NCBI GenBank assembly: GCA_965247965.1
Contig: OZ252053.1
Span: 1,240,001-1,304,000, forward strand
Length of the DNA stretch: 64,000 bases
DNA from: UBA7328 sp965247965
GTDB lineage: Bacteria > Bacteroidota > Bacteroidia > Chitinophagales > Saprospiraceae
Reading direction: 5' to 3'
Made by a program: the position numbers and the translations under genes. Below are positions 18,782-27,633 of this stretch, one piece after another. Position 1 is the first letter of the stretch; each line of letters opens with the position of its first letter. The notes beneath the pieces are model-generated. The model was not told where the DNA came from. It made no database searches and worked only from the letters and a program-made list of their open reading frames with translations.

Positions 18782-20053
18782 ATGAAAAAGATGAAAACGA
18801 CAATAAGATCAACCAATCTGGCCCTATTTAAAGTGTCTTATCCTTTAGCACTGAAGGTGCGAAAGCATATAGCCAGGGGTTTCAACCCCTGGTTCACGTT
18901 ATTTGTTGCCAAGCAGTTGGCGGGATTTTTGCGAAAATGCAAAAAACACGTGTCCGTCCGAAGCCTTGCAAAGGCGGATGACAACTGCATTAAGCAATCT
19001 TACAAAATAGTCCCAATCTGCTCTTTCACCTTTAGCCTTCTCACCCTTTCCCTCTCCGCCCAAATCGACGTAATAGAAGGTGGCAAGGTGGGCATAGGCA
19101 CAGAAACCCCAACCCATAAACTCGATGTCATAGGCTCCATAAACTTCACTGACTCTCTCTACCAAAACGGAGAAGCATTCAGCCTGGATGCGCCAACCCA
19201 TTGGGAACTGCAAGATCAAACAAAGCTCAGCACAGATTACTCAGTTGGAATTGGTACTACTGAGCCACAAGCAGCGTTGGAAGTTGCTTCAACAAATGCA
19301 GGATTTCTACCCCCACGGCTATCGGACGAACAAATCAACGCTATTGAGAATCCGATACCTGGTACGATGGTCTATAATACAGACGAAAATTGTATATCCC
19401 TGTATAATGGTACGCAATGGTTTTGCCTCAGTTTTCGCAAGTTAGGTGACAAGGACGCTCCTGCACTTTCATGCCTTGACATTCTGAACAAAGAACATTC
19501 TGAAGGTGATGGATTATATTGGGTTGATCCGGACGGCAATGCAACTGCTTATTCGCCATTCCAGGCTTATTGCGATATGACTTCGGACGGTGGAGGATGG
19601 ATGTTAGTACACAAAACCAACAAATCTTCGGGCTTAGATAGAACCATAGATGGTTATAACACTGGTGCCCTAACTAACGAAGCCGTGAACGATGTTGCCA
19701 TTCTTGACCTCGCTTTGATAAAATATGTAAAAGACAATGGACTTAACGAAGCAAGGGTAAAACATGAACAAGGGAATTTTTTTTGGAAGAATGCTGACTA
19801 CTATGCCACCGATGACCACGGATCAAGACCACAGCCGACTACAACTCAGGCAAGTCTGGATGGGGTTACTTACAATCAAGCGAACGTCTCGTGGCTGACC
19901 TCACATTCTTTGTGCATTGGTCTGAACAATTTTGTAGGCGAACACATCTGCATTGCAAGATGGTGCTGCGGTGCACCGAACAATGGCATTTGGATCAACG
20001 GTGGAGCTTGGGGTCCAGGATCCTATACTTCCGGAACAGGATGGATCAGATAA
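18782..20053 (+). CDS. Secreted head-module protein with fibrinogen-like C-terminal domain; signal peptide split by a repeat
   Basis: 423 residues from ATG 18782. The first 17 residues (MKKMKTTIRSTNLALFK) match the start of the family's signal peptides, but the hydrophobic core and cleavage site (FSLLTLSLSAQ) come about 61 residues later. The insert is a dispersed repeat that happens to stay open. Then come the head module (GKVGIGTETPTHKLDV), FLPPRLSDEQ, YNGTQWFCLSF, and a fibrinogen/GGGW-type domain (CLDILNKEHSEGDGLYWVDP, YCDMTSDGGGWMLVHK, ending SYTSGTGWIR). Export may fail unless translation starts inside the insert. The C-terminal domain may bind sugars or calcium (family inference). Confidence 0.75.
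   Translation: MKKMKTTIRSTNLALFKVSYPLALKVRKHIARGFNPWFTLFVAKQLAGFLRKCKKHVSVRSLAKADDNCIKQSYKIVPICSFTFSLLTLSLSAQIDVIEGGKVGIGTETPTHKLDVIGSINFTDSLYQNGEAFSLDAPTHWELQDQTKLSTDYSVGIGTTEPQAALEVASTNAGFLPPRLSDEQINAIENPIPGTMVYNTDENCISLYNGTQWFCLSFRKLGDKDAPALSCLDILNKEHSEGDGLYWVDPDGNATAYSPFQAYCDMTSDGGGWMLVHKTNKSSGLDRTIDGYNTGALTNEAVNDVAILDLALIKYVKDNGLNEARVKHEQGNFFWKNADYYATDDHGSRPQPTTTQASLDGVTYNQANVSWLTSHSLCIGLNNFVGEHICIARWCCGAPNNGIWINGGAWGPGSYTSGTGWIR
18833..19016. repeat. Dispersed repeat inserted in a signal-peptide coding region
   Basis: It contains the perfect palindrome with arms CCAGGGGTT and AACCCCTGG (18873-18892), preceded by TTTAGCACTGAAGGTGCG, then GCAGTTGGCGG and TCCGTCCGAAGCCTTGC. Such palindromic intergenic repeats are common in genomes of this phylum. 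The reading frame passes through it without a stop. Confidence 0.75.
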
Positions 20054-20082
20054 TTTAAGCAAATAAACGTTTGAATTTCTAA

Positions 20083-22400
20083 ATGATGAAAACAATTATA
20101 AAAACAACGTATCTAGTGTTCTCCATCCTCGCAACAAATCACATGTTAGCACAGGTTGATGTATTACCAAGCGGAGAAGTAGGCATAGGCAACTCAAATC
20201 CAAACTATAAACTCGATGTAAACGGCTCGATCAATTTTTCCGATTCTTTATATCAAAATGGAATTCCAGTCGAGCTTGAAGGTGCTTCTCATTGGACCGG
20301 AAATGATACCATGATAGGCTTTGAGGGTAAGGTCGGGGTCGGCACGAACACACCACAAGCCGCTTTCGAAGTTGAATCGACCACGGGAGGATTTTTACCT
20401 CCAAGGCTCTCCGAAGAAGAGATAAACACTATAGAAAACCCTATTGCAGGCACTATCATTTTTGACACCGATAAAAATTGCCTGGCTCTTTATACTGGTG
20501 AGAAGTGGGAGATTGTACGATCGATCAGGAGATTATTCTTTCTCATCGGGAATACGATAAAGTATTCAGCGAGAACAATGGAGGAGTATGCGTATATGAT
20601 CTGTATTGCGATGGCGTACTGGTTTTGGAGAATGGGCTTCGAGAAAACAGAATGACATGTAATATTGATGACGTATCGAGAGGAGGTATTGGAGGAGTTT
20701 TCCTTGATGCGATTTCTTCTATTTGGCAGGGAGCAGGTAGATGCTGCAGTATATGTGACCCCTGCGAGGGTGAGACTGGGGTTCCAACAAAGAGATGCAC
20801 AAACACTATTGGAGTTAACGGCGCAGAATATAAAGCAATAATAGATTATGCTTTGGAATCGGGAAAAATCGGTGAAGATTATTACTTTAATTTGTTGGCA
20901 AGATTTGTTGCTTCTGAATGCAGAGCTTATGCCATCTGCCCTATCGATTTGCACAAACATTCTGGGGCATTTCAACCATGCGACGGCGGGTGGAATCCCT
21001 GTGATTTCCTATCAAGAGTTGGTTTTGAAGTCGATCCCATTGAATGCAATAATATCTGCAAACCAACCCAGGAAAATTTAATCTATTATATAGAAAATCA
21101 CGAACAACTCAAAACTGATCTTCTTGGTTATGACGGTTCTGATTTAGCGAACTTGGTATATAACGATTATCGAGAGAATGATCAGTACGTGCTTCTGATG
21201 CCAGATATTCAGTGCGCGAAAGTGTCGTACTGTCCCATCGGATATGCTGCTCCTAGTGTATCAATGCAAGAGAAGTACTGCGGTGGTGAATGCGTACCTC
21301 CGGGTAGTGCTTTTGATTGTGATGATGTTCTGGTGGTAGGATCAAAGGACCATGAGACTAATTGTATTGATGGAATAGATAATGATGATGATGGTCTGGT
21401 GGATTGCGAAGACTTGGATTGTCTACTAGAGTTAATTGATAATTCTTCTTTTAAGTCTCACGTAATTAAATCAGCCAACAGTTGTACATTACCGGATGAT
21501 GAGGTATTGACAAAAATTGATGACCTTAGAGATGTTCTTCTAGAATACGGAATGTCTACAGAAGAGGCAATTCTAGCTGCCCAATTCGAACTTGGACGTG
21601 AAGAAGGTTTAATTGCTGAACTGCCGGCAGATTGTCCCCAAGGGAATGATGTTTTCGACATCAATGGAAATTTCCTAAGAAGACAGAATTCTTTAGAAAG
21701 CCGGATTCTAATTGAAATCAATGATCAGACATATTCTTACGTAAGTAATGAGGCCCAGTTATCGGCGGATGCACATCAAAATATAGCAAAACATTATTTG
21801 ACAACACTCTTTTCCCATCTACCTGATTTCAATATGGTTGATTTTTTGGCCACTTCCAATGTCGGAGGGACGATGTCTGTCGGCTCATTAGGAGCTGATT
21901 ATCTACCAAACAGTGGATGTGCTACGAGTTTTCTTGACGGAGTCATTTGCTGTGAAGATATTGGAATTCTAATTAAAACGAGCGGCATGCCACCTTCAAC
22001 GATTTTTGGTACTTTTTATACAAATAGAAACATATATCTGTCATCCCTATTCCATGAGTTGAATCATCTTTACGCGCAATTTCCTCCTCATCCATATGGA
22101 GATGCCTGTAGTATAGGCGGAGAGGACTTCTTAGCACAGAGTCATGTAATCATTTATTATAATCAATTCAAAAGCTCCTTTTTTCAATGTGCTAAAACTG
22201 CTGATCCATTGTATTTAGAAGTCATGCAAGATGTTCTTGGCAATACCTTTTTAGGTTTAATCGAGCAGAGAAAAGCAAAAGGAATTGACGCGACTAAACT
22301 ATATCAATGGATGTATTGCGAATTTTTAGAGCAATTGCTGAATGATGAATGGAAAAATTTTCTTGTAAATGAAGCGAAATATGTTAAGGACTGCGAGTAA
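20083..22400 (+). pseudogene. Head-module/HExxH metallopeptidase toxin E, broken by one missing G (or phase-variable)
   Basis: Frame 1 (20083-20655) gives a signal peptide, the head module (EVGIGNSNPNYKLDV), FLPPRLSEEE and LYTGEKWE, then nonsense. Frame 3 from ~20505 to 22400 continues naturally (GDCTIDQEIILSHREYDKVF). Adding one G to GGG at 20507-20509 restores EKWGDC, matching the EWGC of sister genes, and a protein of ~772 residues. The second part has a Cys-bracketed linker (CIDGIDNDDDGLVDCED) and HELNH at 22053-22067 followed by LYAQFPPHPYGD, a zinc metallopeptidase-type motif. Immunity-like genes follow. The indel could be real decay, phase variation or a sequencing error. Confidence 0.75.
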
Positions 22401-22875
22401 TTTGATTACAGGTTATGTTCTCCTAGTACAGGTTTCTTGTACTCGATATGAAGTTAAGTCAACAATAGCTTGGGAACCCTGTGAAAATATGCAGATTGTT
22501 GTTGGAAATTATTTTGAGGGTTGGTCGTCGGAGTTCAGGGATCCACAAATAATATATGAAGTCTTAATTGAAAATATTAGGGATACATTGATAGATGTGG
22601 ATTTTTTTGCAAAAGTATTGAACAATCGTCCAGATCAAACTCCATCTAATACACATATTAAAGGAGTCGTGCATGCAAATTCTCGGCGGTTACTAAATGT
22701 TTATTCATTTTATCAAAAAGATTACGAGTTTTTTGACAAAGAGAACCCCACAATAATCATATATGATGCAAAGGGTGATACTTGCCAATTATCAATAGCT
22801 GACGATGTAACTATTTTTGATGGAAGCAAAGAATGGATCAAAACTCCCTATGACTCACTAATACCAATGAATTGA
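22369..22875 (+). CDS. Lipoprotein, candidate immunity to toxin E
   Basis: 168 residues; ATGs at 22369 and 22381 both lie inside the end of the toxin frame, giving a coupled overlap of ~20-32 nt. Signal with lipobox-like VQVSC (Cys ~24). The mature part is beta-rich (QIVVGNYFEGW, PTIIIYDAKGDTCQLSI). No family recognised. As for toxin D, an HExxH protein is followed by a lipoprotein. Confidence 0.6.
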   Translation: MKRNMLRTASNLITGYVLLVQVSCTRYEVKSTIAWEPCENMQIVVGNYFEGWSSEFRDPQIIYEVLIENIRDTLIDVDFFAKVLNNRPDQTPSNTHIKGVVHANSRRLLNVYSFYQKDYEFFDKENPTIIIYDAKGDTCQLSIADDVTIFDGSKEWIKTPYDSLIPMN

Positions 22876-22887
22876 AGACTGTTAAGA

Positions 22888-23604
22888 ATGTTGCGAGCGC
22901 GAATAAAACGGAATCTATTGAATTATCACACGAAAAATGATATAGAGTCGACGTTGCCAACTATGGACAACCGAGTGTATGTCTGTGGATGCCATGAAAA
23001 TCTTAACAACAGCCGGAATTTAATGAAATATTATAAGATCAACTATGATGTCGATGCAATGGGATGGGTACCGCAAAGTGAAACTCAGCACCCGAAACTC
23101 TATAAACCAAAGGATGACGAGGTAAGTATAGTTGGTTTTTTAAAAAAGCGTGACAAAATTTCGAATCTTCAGAATTTGCTTTTAAACCATAAGGCGAATC
23201 TCACTGATAGAATCAATTGTGTCTATATCAGTGACATCGTTGGCTTAGTTTTGTCAGATAAATTAATCGCAGTTTTCGAATCTTTCAATTTGCCTAAACA
23301 TTATACGAGACGCGCTACGTTTATACAAAGCGGAAAAATAATAAACGGTTATCAATTGCTTTGGACTCATAATGCCAATATATACACAGAAGCTTTAAGA
23401 GCACCATACCAAAACCAAAAATCTGAACTATATAGGTTAATTCCTGACAAAGTTTACTTAAGCTCAAGTTGTTGTTATGATTTTTTAAACTTTTATGTTA
23501 GCCGTAAAGGAGGTGGGTTACTTGTCTCTGAAAATTTAAAGAAAAAAATCGGAGAAGTTAATGCCACAGGATTCGCCTTTGAAGAAATTGATTGGCTCGA
23601 ATAG
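22888..23604 (+). CDS. Immunity-like protein, possibly Imm11/DUF1629-type
   Basis: 238 residues, soluble, starting 12 nt after the previous stop. The end (GGGLLVSENLKKKIGEVN, ATGFAFEEIDWL) resembles the 'SE-L...tGf.Fe.l' end of Imm11-type immunity proteins known from polymorphic toxin loci (weak, from memory). The N-terminus contains CGCHENLNNSR. It may protect against a different toxin than its lipoprotein neighbour. Confidence 0.5.
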   Translation: MLRARIKRNLLNYHTKNDIESTLPTMDNRVYVCGCHENLNNSRNLMKYYKINYDVDAMGWVPQSETQHPKLYKPKDDEVSIVGFLKKRDKISNLQNLLLNHKANLTDRINCVYISDIVGLVLSDKLIAVFESFNLPKHYTRRATFIQSGKIINGYQLLWTHNANIYTEALRAPYQNQKSELYRLIPDKVYLSSSCCYDFLNFYVSRKGGGLLVSENLKKKIGEVNATGFAFEEIDWLE

Positions 23605-23620
23605 TTAAAGTAAAGCTACA

Positions 23621-24001
23621 ATGAAAGACGACACCATAGTATCTACAAGGCTAATTCCAAGATTGGAACATTTGAGCGATTTGTATGATCGAGAGAAGTT
23701 CTTAAATGCCAGTATCGCGGATTCCTGTCAGGCGGAAATAGTAGATATCCTGAAGGAAAAAAAGAATTTCAAAGGAATTATGACACTAAGAAATGAGTTA
23801 CAAGATTCCACGAATAAAGAGTTCAAAATGACGATAAGAGCATATTTTTTATTTTTTGATAAAGATTTCTCGGAATCCTTATTAACAACCCTGCTGGATG
23901 AATTTAGAGGCGAGTTACAGGAACTTGAAATTCAAGCCCTTTTAGACCAATGGAGGAACGGTTCAAAGAAAAAATATTATGAAAAACTCTTCAACGATTA
24001 G
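23621..24001 (+). CDS. Small soluble protein of the toxin E immunity group
   Basis: 126 residues, 16 nt after the previous stop, helical and charged (REKFLNASIADSCQAEIVDI, ending KKKYYEKLFND). No signal peptide or membrane helix, no recognised family. The run of three small co-directional genes behind a toxin-like gene suggests an immunity cassette, but only position supports this. Confidence 0.5.
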   Translation: MKDDTIVSTRLIPRLEHLSDLYDREKFLNASIADSCQAEIVDILKEKKNFKGIMTLRNELQDSTNKEFKMTIRAYFLFFDKDFSESLLTTLLDEFRGELQELEIQALLDQWRNGSKKKYYEKLFND

Positions 24002-24039
24002 TAAGTCATATGTGATCAATTTGAAAGAGGGAAAATATT

Positions 24040-24723
24040 GTGTCGAATTTTCACTTTGAAATAGATATTAATAAAAGTAAGTTGAATAAAACGCTAGCCA
24101 TAAATAAGTTCATACCAAATGCGAATGCCAGAATATACCTCTTGGTTATTATCTTGGTTACAGTTTCAGTAAGTTCATTCGCTCAAAGACAGCAAGAGGT
24201 CAAACTCATAGTCATCAGCGCTGATCACGGCATCCTACCCGAAGTTGGTTACGAGTTTTCTTTAACCCCCAAAAGTTCTGTATTTGCCTCCATCGGGTAC
24301 ACCACCGAGTCCGTCTCAACAGGAAAAGTGATCGGAATAGATACCATATTCGGCTCACAATTTCATCGCGACATTTTTGAGCAGGTTAATGCAAATATTC
24401 TCTTGATCGACCTCGGATATAAATATTACTTCAAACCCAGGAAATGGCATAATCACGGATTGTTTATTTCCCTTTTTCTCTATCACAAGAATTTTGTCAA
24501 AATTCCTGAAAAAGGAATTGTATTCGATGAAAAACAATTTGGATGGGGCTTCTCATTCGGTCATAAGTGGATGCTAAATGATCAATTCAGCCTTACCGCG
24601 GATGTAACTGCAAACATCTTGTATGAAGGAACAGGCGATGTATCCTTTGGCCATACAACACCGGAGGCCACAGCAGATGCATCCATAAAATTTGCATATG
24701 TTTTCAATGCTCAAAAAATATGA
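24040..24723 (+). CDS. Putative outer-membrane beta-barrel protein
   Basis: 227 residues from a GTG at 24040 (no in-frame ATG nearby). A long N-terminal part precedes the signal core (IYLLVIILVTVSVSSFAQ). The mature part alternates polar and hydrophobic residues (KSSVFASIGYTTESVS, LLIDLGYKYYFKPRKWHNHG, FGWGFSFGHKWML, ending FAYVFNAQKI), typical of a small barrel with a C-terminal aromatic strand, like many Bacteroidota outer-membrane proteins of unknown function. It differs in type from the toxin and array genes around it. Confidence 0.6.
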   Translation: MSNFHFEIDINKSKLNKTLAINKFIPNANARIYLLVIILVTVSVSSFAQRQQEVKLIVISADHGILPEVGYEFSLTPKSSVFASIGYTTESVSTGKVIGIDTIFGSQFHRDIFEQVNANILLIDLGYKYYFKPRKWHNHGLFISLFLYHKNFVKIPEKGIVFDEKQFGWGFSFGHKWMLNDQFSLTADVTANILYEGTGDVSFGHTTPEATADASIKFAYVFNAQKI

Positions 24724-24747
24724 GACAACAACGAAATTTTACAAAAT

Positions 24748-25230
24748 ATGAGTACTAAGAAGTTAACGATACGGCTATTTCTGATTGGTACTGTGATTGC
24801 GTCATGTACATCTGATGATATGGATATGGATGAAGATACGTTGGAATACAATGATATCATTGGCATTTGGGACATGTATTCCGCAGAAATAAATGGTTGC
24901 GAATTCTTCTCTGACTCTTCCTTTGAAGGGATCGGTAATAATTGTTATCAATTTGCTGGAAATTCTCTATGTAGAATGCTGGAATGGGAGTTTCTGGATA
25001 ATAATATTTTTGAATTACGTGCTTCCGATTACTATCCGGATCTTGATACTATTATTGTGAATGCCAGTATTTTAAATGGCATTTTGCGCGAAGCATTAGA
25101 TGGTGAATTCGAATTGTGCGCTACAGATACGATGGACTGTTTTTCGATTTCTCTCACAACCAGTGAAGATACCCTCACCATAGAACATTATGAGTCATGC
25201 TTTTTTCAAATGCGATTAATACCACAATAA
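24748..25230 (+). CDS. Lipocalin-like lipoprotein, tandem paralog 1
   Basis: 160 residues. Lipoprotein signal (LFLIGTVIASC, Cys ~22) followed by an acidic spacer DDMDMDED. The mature domain has IIGIWDMYSAEINGCEFF, GNNCYQF, DYYPDLDTIIVNASILNG, and ends SCFFQMRLIPQ: the 'xGxW' start and tail pattern of lipocalin-like domains in this phylum. It is paralogous to the next gene across its whole length. Substrate unknown. Confidence 0.7.
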   Translation: MSTKKLTIRLFLIGTVIASCTSDDMDMDEDTLEYNDIIGIWDMYSAEINGCEFFSDSSFEGIGNNCYQFAGNSLCRMLEWEFLDNNIFELRASDYYPDLDTIIVNASILNGILREALDGEFELCATDTMDCFSISLTTSEDTLTIEHYESCFFQMRLIPQ

Positions 25231-25246
25231 CATATCAAAAACATAG

Positions 25247-25717
25247 ATGATGAAAACACTGATTTTATTTGTTGGAATTTCCATGTCAGCTGGATTGATG
25301 GCATGGATGAATAATAGCGCGGTAAGTAATTTGGAGTACTCTGAACTCACAGGATCCTGGATGCTACATTCGGCTTATCTGGAAAATTGTGATTTTGCAG
25401 ATAATGTATCATTTACTGGAGTGAATAATAACTGCTACGAATTTGGCGGATTTTATAAGTGCAGGATCACGTCATGGATTTTTGATCAGGACTCTACGTT
25501 TGCCATGACGATAGACGATTACTATCCCGATCACGATACAACCATCGTAAATGCCAATGTGCTCAATGGTGTCATCAGAAATGCGAATGGAAATATAGAA
25601 TTTTGCAATGATGAAATGCTCGAATGCCGAGCTATAACGCTCAACATGTTAGGCGACACCCTAGTCATGGAAAATTTATTTGAATGCGATCACCAGTTTA
25701 AATTGATAAGAACGTAG
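25247..25717 (+). CDS. Lipocalin-like secreted protein, tandem paralog 2
   Basis: 156 residues with two adjacent ATGs (25247, 25250). Signal peptide (TLILFVGISMSAGLMAW) without a lipobox Cys. The mature part tracks its neighbour (ELTGSWMLHSAYLENCDF, NNNCYEFGG, DYYPDHDTTIVNANVLNG, CDHQFKLIRT), with conserved Cys residues. The pair is a tandem duplication in which one copy is lipid-anchored and the other is not. Confidence 0.7.
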   Translation: MMKTLILFVGISMSAGLMAWMNNSAVSNLEYSELTGSWMLHSAYLENCDFADNVSFTGVNNNCYEFGGFYKCRITSWIFDQDSTFAMTIDDYYPDHDTTIVNANVLNGVIRNANGNIEFCNDEMLECRAITLNMLGDTLVMENLFECDHQFKLIRT

Positions 25718-25778
25718 GCTCTGGCTGTCATTCTCCGATAACTCAATTGTAGAAGAACACCCCCCAAATCTCCCCGCT

Positions 25779-25801
25779 GTTCGAAGTTTGTAACTTCGAA
25801 C
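25779..25801. repeat. Palindromic 'AAGTT' element d
   Basis: Ten-base arms GTTCGAAGTT and AACTTCGAAC around TGT, preceded by TCCCCGCT and followed by C-rich CTACCCTC and ACTCCCCAC. It lies 113 bp before the second T9SS cargo gene at 25915, mirroring element c before 13673. Confidence 0.8.
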
Positions 25802-25914
25802 GGTTATCATAAAGTCGAAGAACTACCCTCTATACTCCCCACACATTTAATAACAAAATTCATCTGCCATGCCAAGGGCAGCTAAAGCTTTGGCAGGCTC
25901 AAAAATGCAAGAAA

Positions 25915-26565
25915 ATGAAAACAACAAAACTTATACCGGGCTGTGTGGTCGCTCTACTTATGATTCACTGTTTACACGCACAACTATCGGTGAACAATGT
26001 AGTAGCTCCTACTTCGGGTTGCAATGGGAATGTAGAAATTACCGCGGCAGGTACAGCCGGCCCCTTCGACCTGCAAGCTGTCCTGGTCGGGAATACCGAT
26101 CCGTCCGTCAGCTCGGACAGCATCCAGGGGACTTCTACTTTATCCGGTCTTTGTGCCGGTGATTACGAGATATTGGCTGTCAATCGATTTGGGTGTTCAC
26201 ATTCTCTGGGGATAGTATCACTAGGCCAGTCATCCGGGATAATCGATAAAGAGTCTGATGTTTCAAAGAGTTATGAGGTATCTGAATCAGATGTCTTACA
26301 AGACTTCAAGATCTCCTATTTCCCCAATCCATTTGCACAAGATATTACACTCAGGATTGAATCTTTTTGGGATAAGACTTACAACATCCTCATCACAGAC
26401 ATAGTGGGTAAAAAAGTTTACCAGCAGGAGGTAGCAGTTGAGGCAGGACTTACGGATCTGGTGATTAAAGATTTGAGATTTATGCCGGAGGGAGTTTATT
26501 TAGTTACAGTTTCAGATCATGAGAAGGACGTAATTGAGAGTTTTAAGATTATAAAGGCACGATAG
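25915..26565 (+). CDS. Short SprB-repeat protein with T9SS type A sorting domain
   Basis: 216 residues. Signal peptide ending LHAQ, one SprB-like module (APTSGCNGNVEITAAGTAGP, LSGLCAGDYEILAVNRFGC), an acidic/Ser linker, and a sorting domain (YFPNPFAQDITLRI, ITDIVGKKVYQQ, GVYLVTV, SFKIIKAR) clearly paralogous to that of 13673. It is a minimal T9SS cargo: one binding module plus the export tag. It opens the second block of the array. Confidence 0.85.
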   Translation: MKTTKLIPGCVVALLMIHCLHAQLSVNNVVAPTSGCNGNVEITAAGTAGPFDLQAVLVGNTDPSVSSDSIQGTSTLSGLCAGDYEILAVNRFGCSHSLGIVSLGQSSGIIDKESDVSKSYEVSESDVLQDFKISYFPNPFAQDITLRIESFWDKTYNILITDIVGKKVYQQEVAVEAGLTDLVIKDLRFMPEGVYLVTVSDHEKDVIESFKIIKAR

Positions 26566-26818
26566 GGCACTTCGGCAGGCTCAGAGCATGAGGTGTATAA
26601 AATATATTTTGAAACCATAACTCACTCCCCAACTTCCCCCTGATTTTTGATAGCCATCATACTCAGTCGAATTCGAAAAAGTTCGATTTCGATTAAGGTT
26701 ATTCTTTTTAAATAAAAAATTTCAATCTCAATATCCACTTTATTGTCGAAGGGGCATTGTCAGTCAAGGCGTGATTAGTCCCGGTAGGCGGACATTGGCG
26801 ATATACTGACAACCCGTT
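26566..26818. other. Intergenic stretch between T9SS cargo gene and collar gene copy 2
   Basis: No gene seen. It holds a repeat-like CACTTCGGCAGGCTCAGAGC just after the stop, C-rich sequence, and near 26806 CTGACAACCC, which also occurs near 16320 before collar copy 1. The leader of the long repeat follows. Confidence 0.6.
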
Positions 26819-26893
26819 GGAATATAAAATATTGAAACAAATTATAATGCATAAAACAATCATTATCAAAGACTAATAATAAAAACAAAGGAT

Positions 26894-27631
26894 ATGAAAA
26901 CGTACACACAAATCACAACAACACTCCTAATAACCACGCTCACCCTCACCCTCTCCGCCCAAATCGACGTAATAGACGGCGGCAAAGTAGGCATTGGAAC
27001 AGAAACACCGACCTACAAACTCGATGTAGTAGGTTCGATCAATTTCACAGATTCCATTTATCAGAATGGAGAACCTCTACAATCGGGAATGTGGGAAGAG
27101 GGAAGCGGTACAGCCTCGTATGATGGCAATGTTGGGATCGGAACAAGTGCTCCAACACAAAAACTGGATGTAAATGGTAACATCAATGTCACCGGAGAGA
27201 TCCTTCAAAACGGACAACCCTTCTCAGCGGGTAGCATTCCAACAGGTGTCATTGTCATGTGGTCGGGTGCGATGGAGGATATACCTGAAGGGTGGAGTTT
27301 GTGTGATGGAACCAATGGAACCCCAAATCTCTTGGATCGATTTATCGTAGGTGCAGGTAATACATACGGTCTTGGTGTCAGTGGTGGCTCCCCGGATGCT
27401 ATTGTTGTGGAGCATACACACAGTATTAATGATCCTGGGCATAGTCATCAATATTCTGGATACTGGTATGGCGGAGGGACATATCCCCATATGCAAGGTG
27501 GTACTGGTCAAAATTTCAGCAAATCTACAACATCGAATGCAACGGGTATAACAATTAACAGTGCAGGTAGTACTGGTGTAAATGCCAACCTACCACCGTA
27601 CTATGCCTTGGCATATATCATGAAACTATAG
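26894..27631 (+). CDS. Secreted phage-tail-collar-like protein, copy 2
   Basis: 245 residues with the same architecture as the 16408 gene. Relative to that copy: Lys5 to Thr, Ala117 to Thr, Tyr191 to Trp (TAT to TGG) and Ala199 to His (GCT to CAT). The last two are double-base changes inside the loop between GHSH and the C-terminal strands, in DNA that is otherwise almost unchanged. In fibre collar domains this region is surface exposed (family knowledge). No T9SS sorting domain. Confidence 0.85.
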   Translation: MKTYTQITTTLLITTLTLTLSAQIDVIDGGKVGIGTETPTYKLDVVGSINFTDSIYQNGEPLQSGMWEEGSGTASYDGNVGIGTSAPTQKLDVNGNINVTGEILQNGQPFSAGSIPTGVIVMWSGAMEDIPEGWSLCDGTNGTPNLLDRFIVGAGNTYGLGVSGGSPDAIVVEHTHSINDPGHSHQYSGYWYGGGTYPHMQGGTGQNFSKSTTSNATGITINSAGSTGVNANLPPYYALAYIMKL

Positions 27632-27633
27632 TC

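Noticed and set aside
22888..23604. Firm Imm11 assignment
   Set aside because: Only the last ~25 residues look similar from memory, so it was left as a possibility.
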